In this document: one piece after another, positions 32,944-42,700 of the stretch | Layout of the letters: each line of letters begins with the position of its first letter | Numbering within the stretch: the stretch's first letter is position 1 | Assembly (NCBI GenBank): GCA_018001935.1 | Contig: JAGNHB010000033.1 | Coordinates: 1-60,915, forward strand | DNA from: Acidobacteriota bacterium | Lineage (GTDB): Bacteria > Acidobacteriota > JAAYUB01 | Reading direction: 5' to 3' | DNA: 60,915 nucleotides | Notes under the pieces: generated by a model | The model's database searches: none | What the model was told of the DNA's origin: nothing | Seen by the model: only the letters and a program-made list of their open reading frames with translations | Program-made: the position numbers and the translations under genes

Positions 32944-35667
32944 ATGAAGAGACGAGACTTTCTGAAACTCATGGGCATGGCCACCGGCGCGGCGGTGACG
33001 GTTTCCTGCGGCAGCCGGTCGAAAATCGTGTCCGAGTTGCACGGCGGCGGGCCGCTTCCCGGGGAAGGGGTCTACGTCCCCAGCGTCTGCACGGCCTGCC
33101 CGGCCGGTTGCGCCGTCCGGGCCCGGGTGGTGGACGGGTGGCCCGTCAAGCTCGAGGGCGAACACGGGTTGTGCATCCGCGGCCAGGCGCGGCTCGCCCG
33201 GCTCTACCACCCCGAACGCCTCCGGGGGCCCCGGTCCGGGGCGGGCAAAGGGAAGCCGGTCCCCTGGGACCAGGCCCTCGCGACGCTGAAGGGCGCGCTG
33301 GACCAGGCCCGGCGCGAGGGGAAAACGAACGTCTGGCTCCACGGCCACGTGCCGGGGACCCTCTCCCGCCTGCTGGACGACTTCTGCCGGCGGACGGGGA
33401 CGGTGCGCTGCGGCGAGGCGGAGGCCCTCCAGCCGGGCGCCCTCCGGCGGGCCTGCCAGGACCTGGGGATGCCGGGGGTCCCCCTGCCCGACCTGTCGGG
33501 GTGCGACACCTGGGTGACCGTTGGGGCGGACCTCTTCGAGGCTTCGCCGGACCCCGTGGAGTTCGCCCGCCAGTACGGCGTCGCGAGCGGGCGGGAGGGG
33601 TTCCGCTGGTTCCACCTCGAGCCCGGCCTCGGGCTGACGGGCCTCGCGGCGGGGACACGCCTCGCCGTTCGGCCCGGGAGCGAGGCCGACATCCTCGAGT
33701 GGCTCTTCCACCGGGTGCGGCACCGGGCGGACGTGGAGGGCCTCCGCAACGTGATCCCCCACCCCGCGACGGACAAGGTCGCCGCGACCGCGGGGCTGGA
33801 CGCCCGGCAGCTCGAGGAAATCGCCCGTGCGCTGGACCGGGCGAAACACCCGGCCGTGGTGGGCGGCCTCTTCGCCGTCGCCCAGCGGGGGGGGGACGCC
33901 GCGGCCCGGGCCTCGGTCGCCCTTCTGGCGGCCCTCGGCCTGCCCGGCCGCCACCTCCGGGGTTTCCTCGCCGCCCCCCGTTTCGACCTGCCCGTGCACG
34001 CCCTGCCGGAGCTGCTGGAATCGGGGCGCTGCGGGGTCCTCCTGGTCTCCCACCTGGCCGACGCCGCCCTGCCGGCCGAGGTGTCGAAGGCCCTGACCAG
34101 GGCGGCCTTCCGCGTGGGGTTCACGGACCTGCCGCCGGCCTGGGGCGGGGCGTGCGACCTGCTGCTCCCCCCCTCGGACATCCTGGAGACCTGGGGCGAC
34201 GCGGAGCCGCTGCAGAACCGCCCGCGGGCCGCCAAACCCGCCCTGGCCAAGCCGATCCACGACACCCTTCCGCTGGGCGAGATCCTGTTGAAACTCTCGG
34301 GGGCCGGCGGCACCTGGAAGGCCTGGCTCCTCGAGGCGTGGAAGGCCCGGGGGCTGGATTTCGAGGCCCCGCCGGCGCCCGGCCCGGCCGGCTGGTCACC
34401 CGACCCCGAAGTCCTCGCCGGGGCCTTTGCGAACCCGGCCGCGCGGCCCGTCCCGCCGTCGGGCGCCACGCTCCTGCTCATGCCCACCGCCCGCGGGTAC
34501 GACGGGCGCGACACCGCCATCCCCCTGCTCCGGGAAGTTCCGGACCCCCTCGCCTCGGTCTCCTACGGCGCCTTCGCCCTGCTCCACCCCGCCACGGCCG
34601 CCGGGGCGGGGCTTTCCGACGGGGCCACCGCCCGGATCGAGATCCCGGCCGGGGCCGTGGACGCGGCGGTCCGCACGGTGGAGGCCGTGCCGCCGGGCGT
34701 GGTGCTGTTGCCCCTGGAACACCGGGGCCCGCTGGCGATCCCCTGGGACCCGAAGACGGGGGACTACCACCTGCGCCTCGACAACGTCCGGCTCGCCCGG
34801 TCTTCCGCGGCGCTTCCCGTGGCCGTCCTCTCCGGCGGCCGCGACGCCCGCGGGCGGGGGATCACGGAACCCGCCCCGGTCCACCACGCCCACGCCCACG
34901 GCGGGAGCGAGGCCCACGCCCACCCCGCGGACGAGAAGCAGGAACCGATCCCCGGGAAGGCCCAGCCCACGCTCTACCCGCCCCACGCGCACAAGGACTA
35001 CCGCTGGGGCCTCGCCGTGGACCTGGCCCGCTGCACCGGCTGCTCCGCGTGCGTGGCGGCCTGCTACGTGGAGAACAACGTGGCGCTCACCGGCTTCGAC
35101 GAACACGTCCGGGGGCGGGAGATGTCGTGGCTGCGCATCCAGCCCTACGACCTGCCCGGCGCTCGCATGGAGTTCGTCCCCATGATGTGCCAGCAGTGCG
35201 ACCACGCCCCCTGCGAGCCCGTCTGCCCCGTCTATGCCGCCTACCACAGCGACGAGGGGCTCAACGTGCAGGTCTACAACCGGTGCGTGGGCACCCGGTA
35301 CTGCGCCAACAACTGCCCGTACAAGGTGCGGCGGTTCAACTGGTTCGACCACGCCTGGGCGCCGCCGTCCGACAAGGGGCTCAACCCCGACGTCTCGGTC
35401 CGGCCCCGGGGGGTCATGGAGAAGTGCACCTTCTGCATCCAGCGCATCCGGTGGGCCAAGGACCGCGCCCGGGACGAGGGGCGGAAGGTGCGCGACGGCG
35501 AGATCGTGCCGGCCTGCGCCCAGGCCTGCCCCGCGGGCGCCATCGTGTTCGGCAACCTCCTTGACCCGGAAGCCGAGGTCTCGAAGTGGGCCCGCTCGGA
35601 ACGGGCTTACCGCATCCTCGAGGAGGTCGGCACCCGCCCCGCCGTCTACTACCTCCGACGAGTGTGA
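32944..35667 (+). CDS. actB: Alternative complex III molybdopterin-like/iron-sulfur subunit
   Basis: A 907-residue protein. It opens with a Tat signal (KRRDFLKLMG, with SCGS giving a possible lipidation site), then a long molybdopterin-oxidoreductase-like region, here still bearing the CTACPAGC cluster-type motif at its start, and a ferredoxin-like C-terminal third with four cysteine clusters: CTGCSACVAAC, CQQCDHAPCEPVC, CVGTRYCANNC and CTFCIQ...CAQAC. This is the B1-B2 fusion of ActB. In known complexes the B1 part binds no molybdenum cofactor. A histidine-rich loop (HHAHAHGGSEAHAHP) joins the two parts. Confidence 0.92.
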   Translation: MKRRDFLKLMGMATGAAVTVSCGSRSKIVSELHGGGPLPGEGVYVPSVCTACPAGCAVRARVVDGWPVKLEGEHGLCIRGQARLARLYHPERLRGPRSGAGKGKPVPWDQALATLKGALDQARREGKTNVWLHGHVPGTLSRLLDDFCRRTGTVRCGEAEALQPGALRRACQDLGMPGVPLPDLSGCDTWVTVGADLFEASPDPVEFARQYGVASGREGFRWFHLEPGLGLTGLAAGTRLAVRPGSEADILEWLFHRVRHRADVEGLRNVIPHPATDKVAATAGLDARQLEEIARALDRAKHPAVVGGLFAVAQRGGDAAARASVALLAALGLPGRHLRGFLAAPRFDLPVHALPELLESGRCGVLLVSHLADAALPAEVSKALTRAAFRVGFTDLPPAWGGACDLLLPPSDILETWGDAEPLQNRPRAAKPALAKPIHDTLPLGEILLKLSGAGGTWKAWLLEAWKARGLDFEAPPAPGPAGWSPDPEVLAGAFANPAARPVPPSGATLLLMPTARGYDGRDTAIPLLREVPDPLASVSYGAFALLHPATAAGAGLSDGATARIEIPAGAVDAAVRTVEAVPPGVVLLPLEHRGPLAIPWDPKTGDYHLRLDNVRLARSSAALPVAVLSGGRDARGRGITEPAPVHHAHAHGGSEAHAHPADEKQEPIPGKAQPTLYPPHAHKDYRWGLAVDLARCTGCSACVAACYVENNVALTGFDEHVRGREMSWLRIQPYDLPGARMEFVPMMCQQCDHAPCEPVCPVYAAYHSDEGLNVQVYNRCVGTRYCANNCPYKVRRFNWFDHAWAPPSDKGLNPDVSVRPRGVMEKCTFCIQRIRWAKDRARDEGRKVRDGEIVPACAQACPAGAIVFGNLLDPEAEVSKWARSERAYRILEEVGTRPAVYYLRRV

Positions 35668-35707
35668 GATGATGAACCACGAACCACCCGAACTTCGGAT
35701 CAACAGG

Positions 35708-36368
35708 AACCACGGATGAACACGGATAAACACGGATGAGCATGGGTGGCCTGGACAGGAAAGAGAAAAGAGGGGCGAGAGTTGGAGATTTTGAAAAATG
35801 GAGCTGATGGAAAAAGAGTTGACGGAGAAAATCATAGGCTCCTGCCTCGAGGTCTCAAACGAGCTGGGGGTTGGATTCCTGGAGAGTGTTTACCATAAGG
35901 CATTGATGGTCCGTCTAAAGGAAACGGGTATCGAATACCAGTCGCAAACCCCGTTGAAAGTGAGTTTTCATGGACATGACGTGGGTGAGTTTTTTGCGGA
36001 TCTGTTCGTTGAAGGGAAAGTCCTTGTGGAATTGAAAGCCGTGAAGGAACTGATCCCCGAGCACGAGGCACAATTGTTGAATTATCTCAAGGCTTCGGGG
36101 ATACGGGTGGGACTGCTGGTTAATTTCGGAAAACCGAGGCTGCAATGGAAACGTTTTGTTCTCTGAAACGCAACCGTTTATCAGCAATCTTCTGCGATGA
36201 GCCTCTTCGCGATCGGATTCGTCCCGCGGCGCTCTCTCCCTTCAAAATACCAAACCCTATCCGTATTCATCCGTGTCCATCCGTGTTCATCCGTGGTTTG
36301 TGTCCATCCGTGGTTTGTGTCCATCCGTGGTTTGTGTCCATCCGTGGCTCATCTCTATCCGTGGTTTC
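35708..36368. mobile_element. Paired inverted word-repeat element E enclosing a GxxExxY gene
   Basis: The left arm (35708-35746) contains CCACGGATGAACACGGATAA and one more unit. The right arm (36259-36368) is the complement, TTCATCCGTGTCCATCCGTG and further units, expanded to about nine copies including repeats of TTTGTGTCCATCCGTGG. Between them lies one intact gene. The element fills the whole gap between actB and actC. The mobile nature is inferred from structure; no target duplication was recognised. Confidence 0.65.
35798..36166 (+). CDS. GxxExxY protein (PD-(D/E)XK nuclease-like)
   Basis: A 122-residue protein bearing the name motif GFLESVY at residues 26-32 and a PD-(D/E)XK-type signature, with D68 in FFADLF and ELK at 78-80. 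A GGAG site precedes the ATG. The family is widespread, often in scattered copies, and its function is undefined; the fold suggests a nuclease or nucleic-acid-binding role. Base composition is visibly lower in GC than the act genes around it, which supports foreign origin. It is the only gene inside repeat element E. Confidence 0.88.
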   Translation: MELMEKELTEKIIGSCLEVSNELGVGFLESVYHKALMVRLKETGIEYQSQTPLKVSFHGHDVGEFFADLFVEGKVLVELKAVKELIPEHEAQLLNYLKASGIRVGLLVNFGKPRLQWKRFVL

Positions 36369-36379
36369 ATGAGGCAGGA

Positions 36380-37672
36380 ATGAAAGCAGTTTACGACACC
36401 ATCGAAACCGACGTCCTGGCGGCCATGCGCGCGCCGGGGAAGGCCTACAAGGCGGCGCTGGGGTTTTCCATCCTCCTCTTCCTCCAGGGGATGGCCTTCT
36501 GGGGCTGGCAGATTCACACGGGGATGGGGATGGCGGGGAAGAACAACCCCGTGGGGTGGTTCTTCTACATCACCGACTTCGTCTTCTGGGTCGGCATCGC
36601 CCACTCGGGGACCCTGATCTCGGCGGTCCTCTTCCTGTTCCGGGCCCGCTTCCGCAGCTCCTTCAACCGCGCCGCCGAGGCCATGACCATCTTCGCCGTC
36701 ATGACCGCCGGCCTCTTCCCCCTCATCCACCTGGGGCGCACCTGGTTCTTCTACTGGCTGATGCCCTACCCGAACCAGCGGGAGCTGTGGGTGAACTTCC
36801 GCTCCCCCCTGGTCTGGGACGTCTTCGCCGTCAGCACCTACTTCACCGTGAGCCTGGTCTTCTTCTATGTGGGGCTCATCCCGGACCTGGCCGCGGCCCG
36901 GCGGCACTTCACCGGGCTCCGCAAGCGCCTCTACGACCTCTTCTCCCTGGGCTGGACCGGCACCCCCGACGAGTGGAACCACTACAACCGCCTCTACATG
37001 TTCCTGGCGGCCTTCGCCACGCCCCTGGTCATCTCGGTGCACTCGGTGGTCTCGTGGGACTTCGCCATGAGCGTCATCCCCGGCTGGCACACCACCATCT
37101 TCGCCCCCTACTTCGTGGCGGGCGCCATCTTCTCCGGCACCGCCATGGTCATCACCCTGGTGGTGCCCATGCGCAAGATCCTCTCCCTCGAGAAGTACAT
37201 CACCATCGACCACTTCGAGAGCCTGGCGAAGATCCTCCTCTTCACCTCGCTGATCGTCTCCTTCGCCTACGCCGTGGAGTTCGGCATCGCCTTCTACAGC
37301 GGCATCCTCTTCGAGAAATACCACTTCACCTTCCGGCTCCTGGGGCACTACAAGTTCCTGTACTGGCTGATGGTCTTCTGCAACGTCCTCCTGCCCCTGA
37401 CCGTCTTCGTGCGTAAGCTGCGGCGGAACCTGGTCTACCTCTTCGTCCTGTCCCTCTTCGTGAACGTGGGGATGTACCTGGAGCGCTTCGTCATCATCAC
37501 CACCTCCCTGGCGCGGGACTTCGACCCCTACAGCTGGGGCGACCCCATCCCCTCCCTCACCGACGTGGGGATCACCCTGGGCAGCTTCGGCCTCTTCTTC
37601 ACCCTCTTCCTCCTCTTCATCAAGGCGCTGCCCGTCCTCTCCATCACCGAAGTCAAGGAGCACTCCCGATGA
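36380..37672 (+). CDS. actC: Alternative complex III NrfD-like quinol-oxidising subunit C
   Basis: A 430-residue integral membrane protein of the NrfD/PsrC family with ten predicted helices, the expected ActC form. The WNHYNRLYMFLAAFATPLV and VIPGWHTTIFAPYFVAGA segments are characteristic. It holds the quinol site. The ATG at 36380 follows GAGG; the frame is open upstream only through repeat DNA. It overlaps actD by ATGA. Transcription must cross repeat element E to reach it from actB. Confidence 0.92.
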   Translation: MKAVYDTIETDVLAAMRAPGKAYKAALGFSILLFLQGMAFWGWQIHTGMGMAGKNNPVGWFFYITDFVFWVGIAHSGTLISAVLFLFRARFRSSFNRAAEAMTIFAVMTAGLFPLIHLGRTWFFYWLMPYPNQRELWVNFRSPLVWDVFAVSTYFTVSLVFFYVGLIPDLAAARRHFTGLRKRLYDLFSLGWTGTPDEWNHYNRLYMFLAAFATPLVISVHSVVSWDFAMSVIPGWHTTIFAPYFVAGAIFSGTAMVITLVVPMRKILSLEKYITIDHFESLAKILLFTSLIVSFAYAVEFGIAFYSGILFEKYHFTFRLLGHYKFLYWLMVFCNVLLPLTVFVRKLRRNLVYLFVLSLFVNVGMYLERFVIITTSLARDFDPYSWGDPIPSLTDVGITLGSFGLFFTLFLLFIKALPVLSITEVKEHSR

Positions 37673-38106
37673 GCAAGGAACACGTCTTCGACAACCCCGC
37701 GGACTTCGTCGCCCGGCTCGAGGAACTGCGCCAATCGGGGGTCCCGCCCCGGCGGCTGGAGACCATCACCCCCTACCACGTCCACGAGACGGACCACCTG
37801 CTCCACGTCAGGCCCAGCCCCCTCAAGTTCTTCACCCTGATCGGCGCCGTGACGGGGCTGGTTGCGGGCCTCGGCCTCACCCTCTACTCGGTGCACGACT
37901 GGCCGCTGATGACGGGCGGCAAACCCGTCGTCTCCCTCCCCGCCTTCGTGGTGATCACCTTCGAGCTCACCATCCTGATCGGCGCGCTCTGCTCCTTCGC
38001 CGGCTTTTTGATCCTGGGCCGGCTGCCGTCCCTCCGGCGGATCCTGGAACCAAGGGAGCACGAGAACCGCTTCATCATCATCGAGCACGACGGGGAGGGC
38101 GCATGA
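37669..38106 (+). CDS. actD: Alternative complex III subunit D (DUF3341)
   Basis: A 145-residue protein with a short soluble N terminus and two transmembrane helices (about residues 60-80 and 98-122). The TPYHVHETDHLL and PLKFFTLIGAVTG blocks match ActD. It is structural in known complexes. It overlaps both neighbours by ATGA. Confidence 0.9.
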   Translation: MSKEHVFDNPADFVARLEELRQSGVPPRRLETITPYHVHETDHLLHVRPSPLKFFTLIGAVTGLVAGLGLTLYSVHDWPLMTGGKPVVSLPAFVVITFELTILIGALCSFAGFLILGRLPSLRRILEPREHENRFIIIEHDGEGA

Positions 38107-39098
38107 AGACGCACCGCTACGCCGTCACCGCCGCGGCCGTCCTGGCCGCCTTCCTGGTGGACCTGGCCTTCGGCGTCCGCGCGGGGGCGTCGCTTCTGCC
38201 GGCCCTGCTGCTGGCGCTGGGGATGGTCCAGGGCGCGCTGGCCCTCGCCGCCGCCGCCGAGCTGTCCCGGGGCCGGTGGATCGAGCCGCTCCGGGAGGGC
38301 CTCCTGGACCTGCACCCCCTGCTCGTCCTGGGCCCGCTGGGCTTCCTCGCCTGGGCGCGGCACCTGTCCCTCTACGGCTGGGACGCCGCCCCCAACGCCT
38401 GGCTGAACCCGCCCTTCTTCGTGGGGCGCAACCTCGCCCTGGCCACCCTCGCCTGGCTGCTGGCGGGGGCCTTCGCCGGGGCGGTCCGGAAAAACTCGCC
38501 CCGGCGGGGGACGTGGGCCGTCCTCTACCTGCTGGCCTTCGTCTTCTGCCAGTCCATGGCGGGCTTCGACTGGGTCATGTCCTTCGACTACCCCTGGGCG
38601 GGGACCCTCTTCGGCCCGTACTTCTTCATCGAGGCCCTCTACCTGGGCATCGGGCTCGCGGTCCTGCTGGCGTTCAAAGCCGCCCGCACCGGCGGGACGG
38701 CGCTTCACCCCGCGCGGAAGGACGCGGTGACCCTCCTCTTCGGCTTCTCCCTGCTCTGGGCCGGGCAGTTCTTCGCCCAGTACCTGACCATCTGGTACGG
38801 GAACATCCCCGAGGAGGTGGACTACCTGGTCAAGCGCTTCCACATGCCCGGAATGGGCGCCCTCGGCACGGCCTTCCTGCTGATGATGTTCGCCGTCCCC
38901 TTCGTCGTCCTCATCTCCCGGCGGGCCAAGGAGACCTTCGTGGCCCCGGCCGTCGTCCTGGTGACCTGGCTGGGGTACCTGGTGGAGAAGGTCTTCATGC
39001 TGGCGCCGTCCGCCCCCCTGGACCCTGCCGCCCTGGCGGTGCTGACCGCGATCCTCCTCGTTCCCGCCGCCGTGGCGCTGCGCGTCAGACGTTCTTGA
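38103..39098 (+). CDS. actF: Alternative complex III membrane subunit F
   Basis: A 331-residue membrane protein with about nine to ten helices, similar in pattern to ActC. Segments such as GFDWVMSFDYPWAGTLFGPYFF and FAQYLTIWYGNIPEEVDY are typical of ActF. It closes the act operon. No actE lies between actD and actF. Its last 14 bases overlap the convergent DUF47 gene. Confidence 0.9.
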   Translation: MKTHRYAVTAAAVLAAFLVDLAFGVRAGASLLPALLLALGMVQGALALAAAAELSRGRWIEPLREGLLDLHPLLVLGPLGFLAWARHLSLYGWDAAPNAWLNPPFFVGRNLALATLAWLLAGAFAGAVRKNSPRRGTWAVLYLLAFVFCQSMAGFDWVMSFDYPWAGTLFGPYFFIEALYLGIGLAVLLAFKAARTGGTALHPARKDAVTLLFGFSLLWAGQFFAQYLTIWYGNIPEEVDYLVKRFHMPGMGALGTAFLLMMFAVPFVVLISRRAKETFVAPAVVLVTWLGYLVEKVFMLAPSAPLDPAALAVLTAILLVPAAVALRVRRS

Positions 39099-39714
39099 GG
39101 ATGATGCTTTCCAGGACGAGGCCCACGCGGTGGACCCGGAGGGCGGCCTCCTCGAGCCGGTCGTAGAGGCGGGCCCACTTCACGAGTTCCAGGAGACGGG
39201 GTGCGTCCGGCGGCGGGGCCTCGTAGAGTTCACCCAGGGCGACGAGGAGGACCATGTCGTTCTCCTCCATGATCCGGGCCAGCCTCCGGCGGTAGTCGGA
39301 CGCGTTGCGGGCGACGACGACGTGGTGCACCATCTCGCGGGTGACCCCGGCCGCCTCCGCCAGGTTCTCCGCCAGTTGGAGGGCGGCCGGGCGGATCTCC
39401 GTGAAACCGTAGAGTCCCAGGCGGGCCGCGATCTTGCGGACGGCGCCGAGGGCCTCGTCCAGGGCGTAGGCGAGGCCGTGGAGGTCGGCCCGTTCGATGG
39501 GGTGCAGGAAGGTCAGGGAGAGTTGCTCGAGGACCTGGTGGAAGGTCTCGCCCGCCCGGGTTTCCACCGCCTGGATCCGCCCCGCCGGGCCCGCGACGTC
39601 GGGGTGTTCCCGGAACGCCTCGAGCAGCAGCTCCGCCGCGTGGCGGAGGTGTTCGCCCTGGGCCTGGAGGAGCGGCAGGAAGGGGAAATTCGGGCCGAGA
39701 AGGTTGAAGCTCAT
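39085..39714 (-). CDS. PhoU-like DUF47 family protein
   Basis: A 209-residue all-helical protein matching the DUF47/TIGR00153 family (FLPLLQAQGEHLRHAAELLLE, then HPIERADLHGLAYALDE with conserved acidic and histidine metal ligands). Relatives usually pair with PitA phosphate transporters as regulators. Here the gene instead overlaps the RND pump gene by ATGA as the second member of its operon. A role tied to the pump is possible but unproven. Confidence 0.85.
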   Translation of the reverse strand: MSFNLLGPNFPFLPLLQAQGEHLRHAAELLLEAFREHPDVAGPAGRIQAVETRAGETFHQVLEQLSLTFLHPIERADLHGLAYALDEALGAVRKIAARLGLYGFTEIRPAALQLAENLAEAAGVTREMVHHVVVARNASDYRRRLARIMEENDMVLLVALGELYEAPPPDAPRLLELVKWARLYDRLEEAALRVHRVGLVLESIILKNV

Positions 39715-42700
39715 GGGGTCACTCCGGGCGCCGGCCGCCGGGTTCGCCGCGCGCGGGAGACCCACCGGCTGAAGCGGTCGAGGTAGATGTAGAAGACCGG
39801 CGTGATGTAGAGGGTGAAGAACTGCGAGAAGAGCAGCCCGCCCACCACGCAGACGCCGAGCGGCTGGCGGGCCTCCCCCCCGGCCCCGTAGCCCAGGGCG
39901 ATGGGGAGGGCCCCGAGCAGGGCGGCCAGGGTGGTCATCATGATGGGCCGGAAGCGGTCCATGCAGGCCTGGTAGATGGACTCCTCCGGTTTCAGCTCGT
40001 GCAGCCGCTCGGCCTCCAGGGCGAAGTCCACCATCATGATCCCGTTCTTCTTGACGATCCCCACCAGCAGGATGATGCCCACCATGGCGTAGAGGTCCAG
40101 CTCCATCCCGAAAGCCCACAGGGAGACCAGCGCGCCGAACCCGGCCAGGGGGAGCGCCGTGAGGATGGTCAGGGGGTGGATGAAGCTCTCGTAGAGAATC
40201 CCCAGCACCATGTAGATGACGATGACCGTCAGGCAAACGAGGAAGCCCATCCCCGCCAGGGAGGACTGGAAGGCCTGCGCCGTCCCCTGGAAGCTTGTCT
40301 GGACGGTCCCCGGCAGGACCTCCAGGGCGGCCTTCCGGACCTGGTCCACGGCCTGGCTGATGGAGGCCCCGGGCTTCAGGTTGAAGAAGATGGTCGCGGA
40401 GGGGACCTGGCCCGAGTGGCTCACCGTCAGGGGCGCCACGTCCTCCCGGACCGTCGCCACGGTGTTGAGCGGGACCGGCGCCCCCCCCGCCGGCTTGACG
40501 TAAATCTTGTGGAGGGCCTCGGCGTTGGTTCGGAAACGGGGGTCCAGCTCCAGGATGACGTAGTAGAAGTTGGTGGCGGTGTAGATGGTGGAGACCTGCC
40601 GGGCCCCGTAGGCGGAGTAGAAGGCGTCCTGGACCTGGCGGAGGGTGAGCCCCAGCGCCGAGGCGCGGTCGCGGTCCACCTCCACCCACACCCGGGGCTT
40701 GCGCACCTGGAGGTCCGATTTCACGTCCAGCAGCATGGGCATGGCCCGCATGCGCTCCTCGAGCTTCGGCGCGTAGGTGTAGAGGTCCTCCAGGTCGGTG
40801 CTCTGCAGGGTGAACTGCCACTGGGCCGTGGACAGCCGCGCCCCGATGTTGACCACGGGCGGGTTGACCAGGGAGACGATCAGGCCGGGGATGTCGCGGA
40901 TTTTCGGGCGCAGCCGGGTGATGATCTCGTCCACGGACTTCGTGCGCTGCTCCCGGGGTTTGAGGCCCACGAACAGCAGCCCCGTGCAGTCCCCGTTGAA
41001 ACCCACCACGGAGACGATCTTGGCCTCCCGGCAGTCGGGGTCGTCGAGGATGATCCGGTTCAGCGTGTCCATGTGGCGGTGCATGTCGGCGAAGGACGTC
41101 CGGTCGCTGCCCTGGCAGAAGACCCGGAAAAAGTACTGGTCCTGGTTGGGGACGAAGCCCTTGGGGATCAGGCCGAGGACCTGGAACATGACGACCACCA
41201 CGACCCCGGTGAAGACGAGGGCCAGGATCTTCCCCTTCAGCACGAGCCGCAGGGTCCACCCGTAGAGGTTGCGCCAGCCGTTGAGGAACCGCTCGCCGAC
41301 GCGGTAGAGCCGCCCGTGGCGCCGCTCGGTCAGGCCGCTCAGGAGGCGGCTGCAGAGCATCGGGGTCAGGGTGAGGGAGAAGAAACCCGAGAACAGGATG
41401 GCCGTGGTGATGGCCACGGCGAACTCCCGGAAGAGACGGCCCAGGATGCCCCCCATGAAGAGGATGGGGATGAACACCACCGCCAGCGAGACCGTCATGG
41501 AGAGGATGGTGAACCCGATTTCCCGCGAGCCTTTCAGCGAGGCCTCCACGGCGTTCTCGCCGGACTCGATCCGGCGGATGATGTTCTCCATGACCACGAT
41601 GGCGTCGTCCACCACGAAACCGATGGAGAGGGTGATGGCCATGAGGGAGAGCGTGTTCAGGGAGTAGTCCAGCAACGCCATCACCGCGTAGGTGCCGATG
41701 ATGGAGAGGGGGACGACGAGGCTCGGGATGATGGTGGGTTTCCCCGCCCGGATGAACAGGAAGATCACGAACACCACGAGCCCGATGGTGAGGATCATGG
41801 TGAATTCGACGTCGTGAATGGACTCGCGAATGTAGTCCGACTGGTCGTAGAAGACGTCCAGACCGGCGGCCGAGGGGAGCATGGCCTGCAGCGTGGGGAG
41901 CTTCTTCCGGATCCGCTCGGTGATCTCCACCGTGTTGGAGCCCGGCTGCTTGGTGACCCGGATGCACACGGCGGCCTGGATCCTGCCCTTGTTCAGGTAG
42001 TCCGCGCGGGCCCGGTCGTTCTCCACCCCGTCGAGGACCCGGGCGACGTCCGAGATCCGGACCGGCCGCCCGTCGCGGTAGGTGACGATCAGCGACGCGA
42101 AGGAGCGGGCGTCGAAGAGCTGGCCGTTGGACTCCACGGTGTAGGAAATGACCCGCCCGTCGAGGGTGCCGCCGGGCAGGTTGACGTTGCCGTTCTGCAG
42201 CGCGTCGGAAACCTCGTTGATCCCGACGCCCAGGGCGGCCAGGCGGAAGGGGTCCACCTGGACCCGCACGGCGTAGCGCTGCACCGGCACGGCGTCCACC
42301 TCGGCCACCCCGTTGATGGCGGAAAGGTGGGCGATGAGGACGTTCTCCGCCCAGTCCTGGAGGCGGGTGACGGGGAGCGTGTCCGACGTGAGGGCCAGCA
42401 TCATGATGGGCATGTCCGCCGGGTTGACCTTCTTGAAGGTGGGCGGGTTCGGCATGTTCTGCGGCAGGACGCCCATGGCGGCCGCGATGGCGCTGTTGAC
42501 GTCCAGGGCGGCGGCATCGATGTTCCGTTCCAGGGAGAACTGGATGTTGATGGTGGTGACGCCGAGCTGGCTGGTGGAGGTCATGGAGTCGATGCCCGAC
42601 AGCACCGAGAACTTCTTCTCCAGGGGCATGGCCACCGTGGCGGCCATGACCGCCGGGCTGGCGCCGGGCAGGACCGCCGTGACGCTGATGGTGGGGAAAT

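Noticed and set aside
32944..35667. ActB as an active molybdenum oxidoreductase
   Set aside because: A cysteine cluster motif remains at the N terminus, but the gene sits in an alternative complex III operon whose ActB has no molybdenum cofactor, and no clear cofactor-ligand residue was identified.
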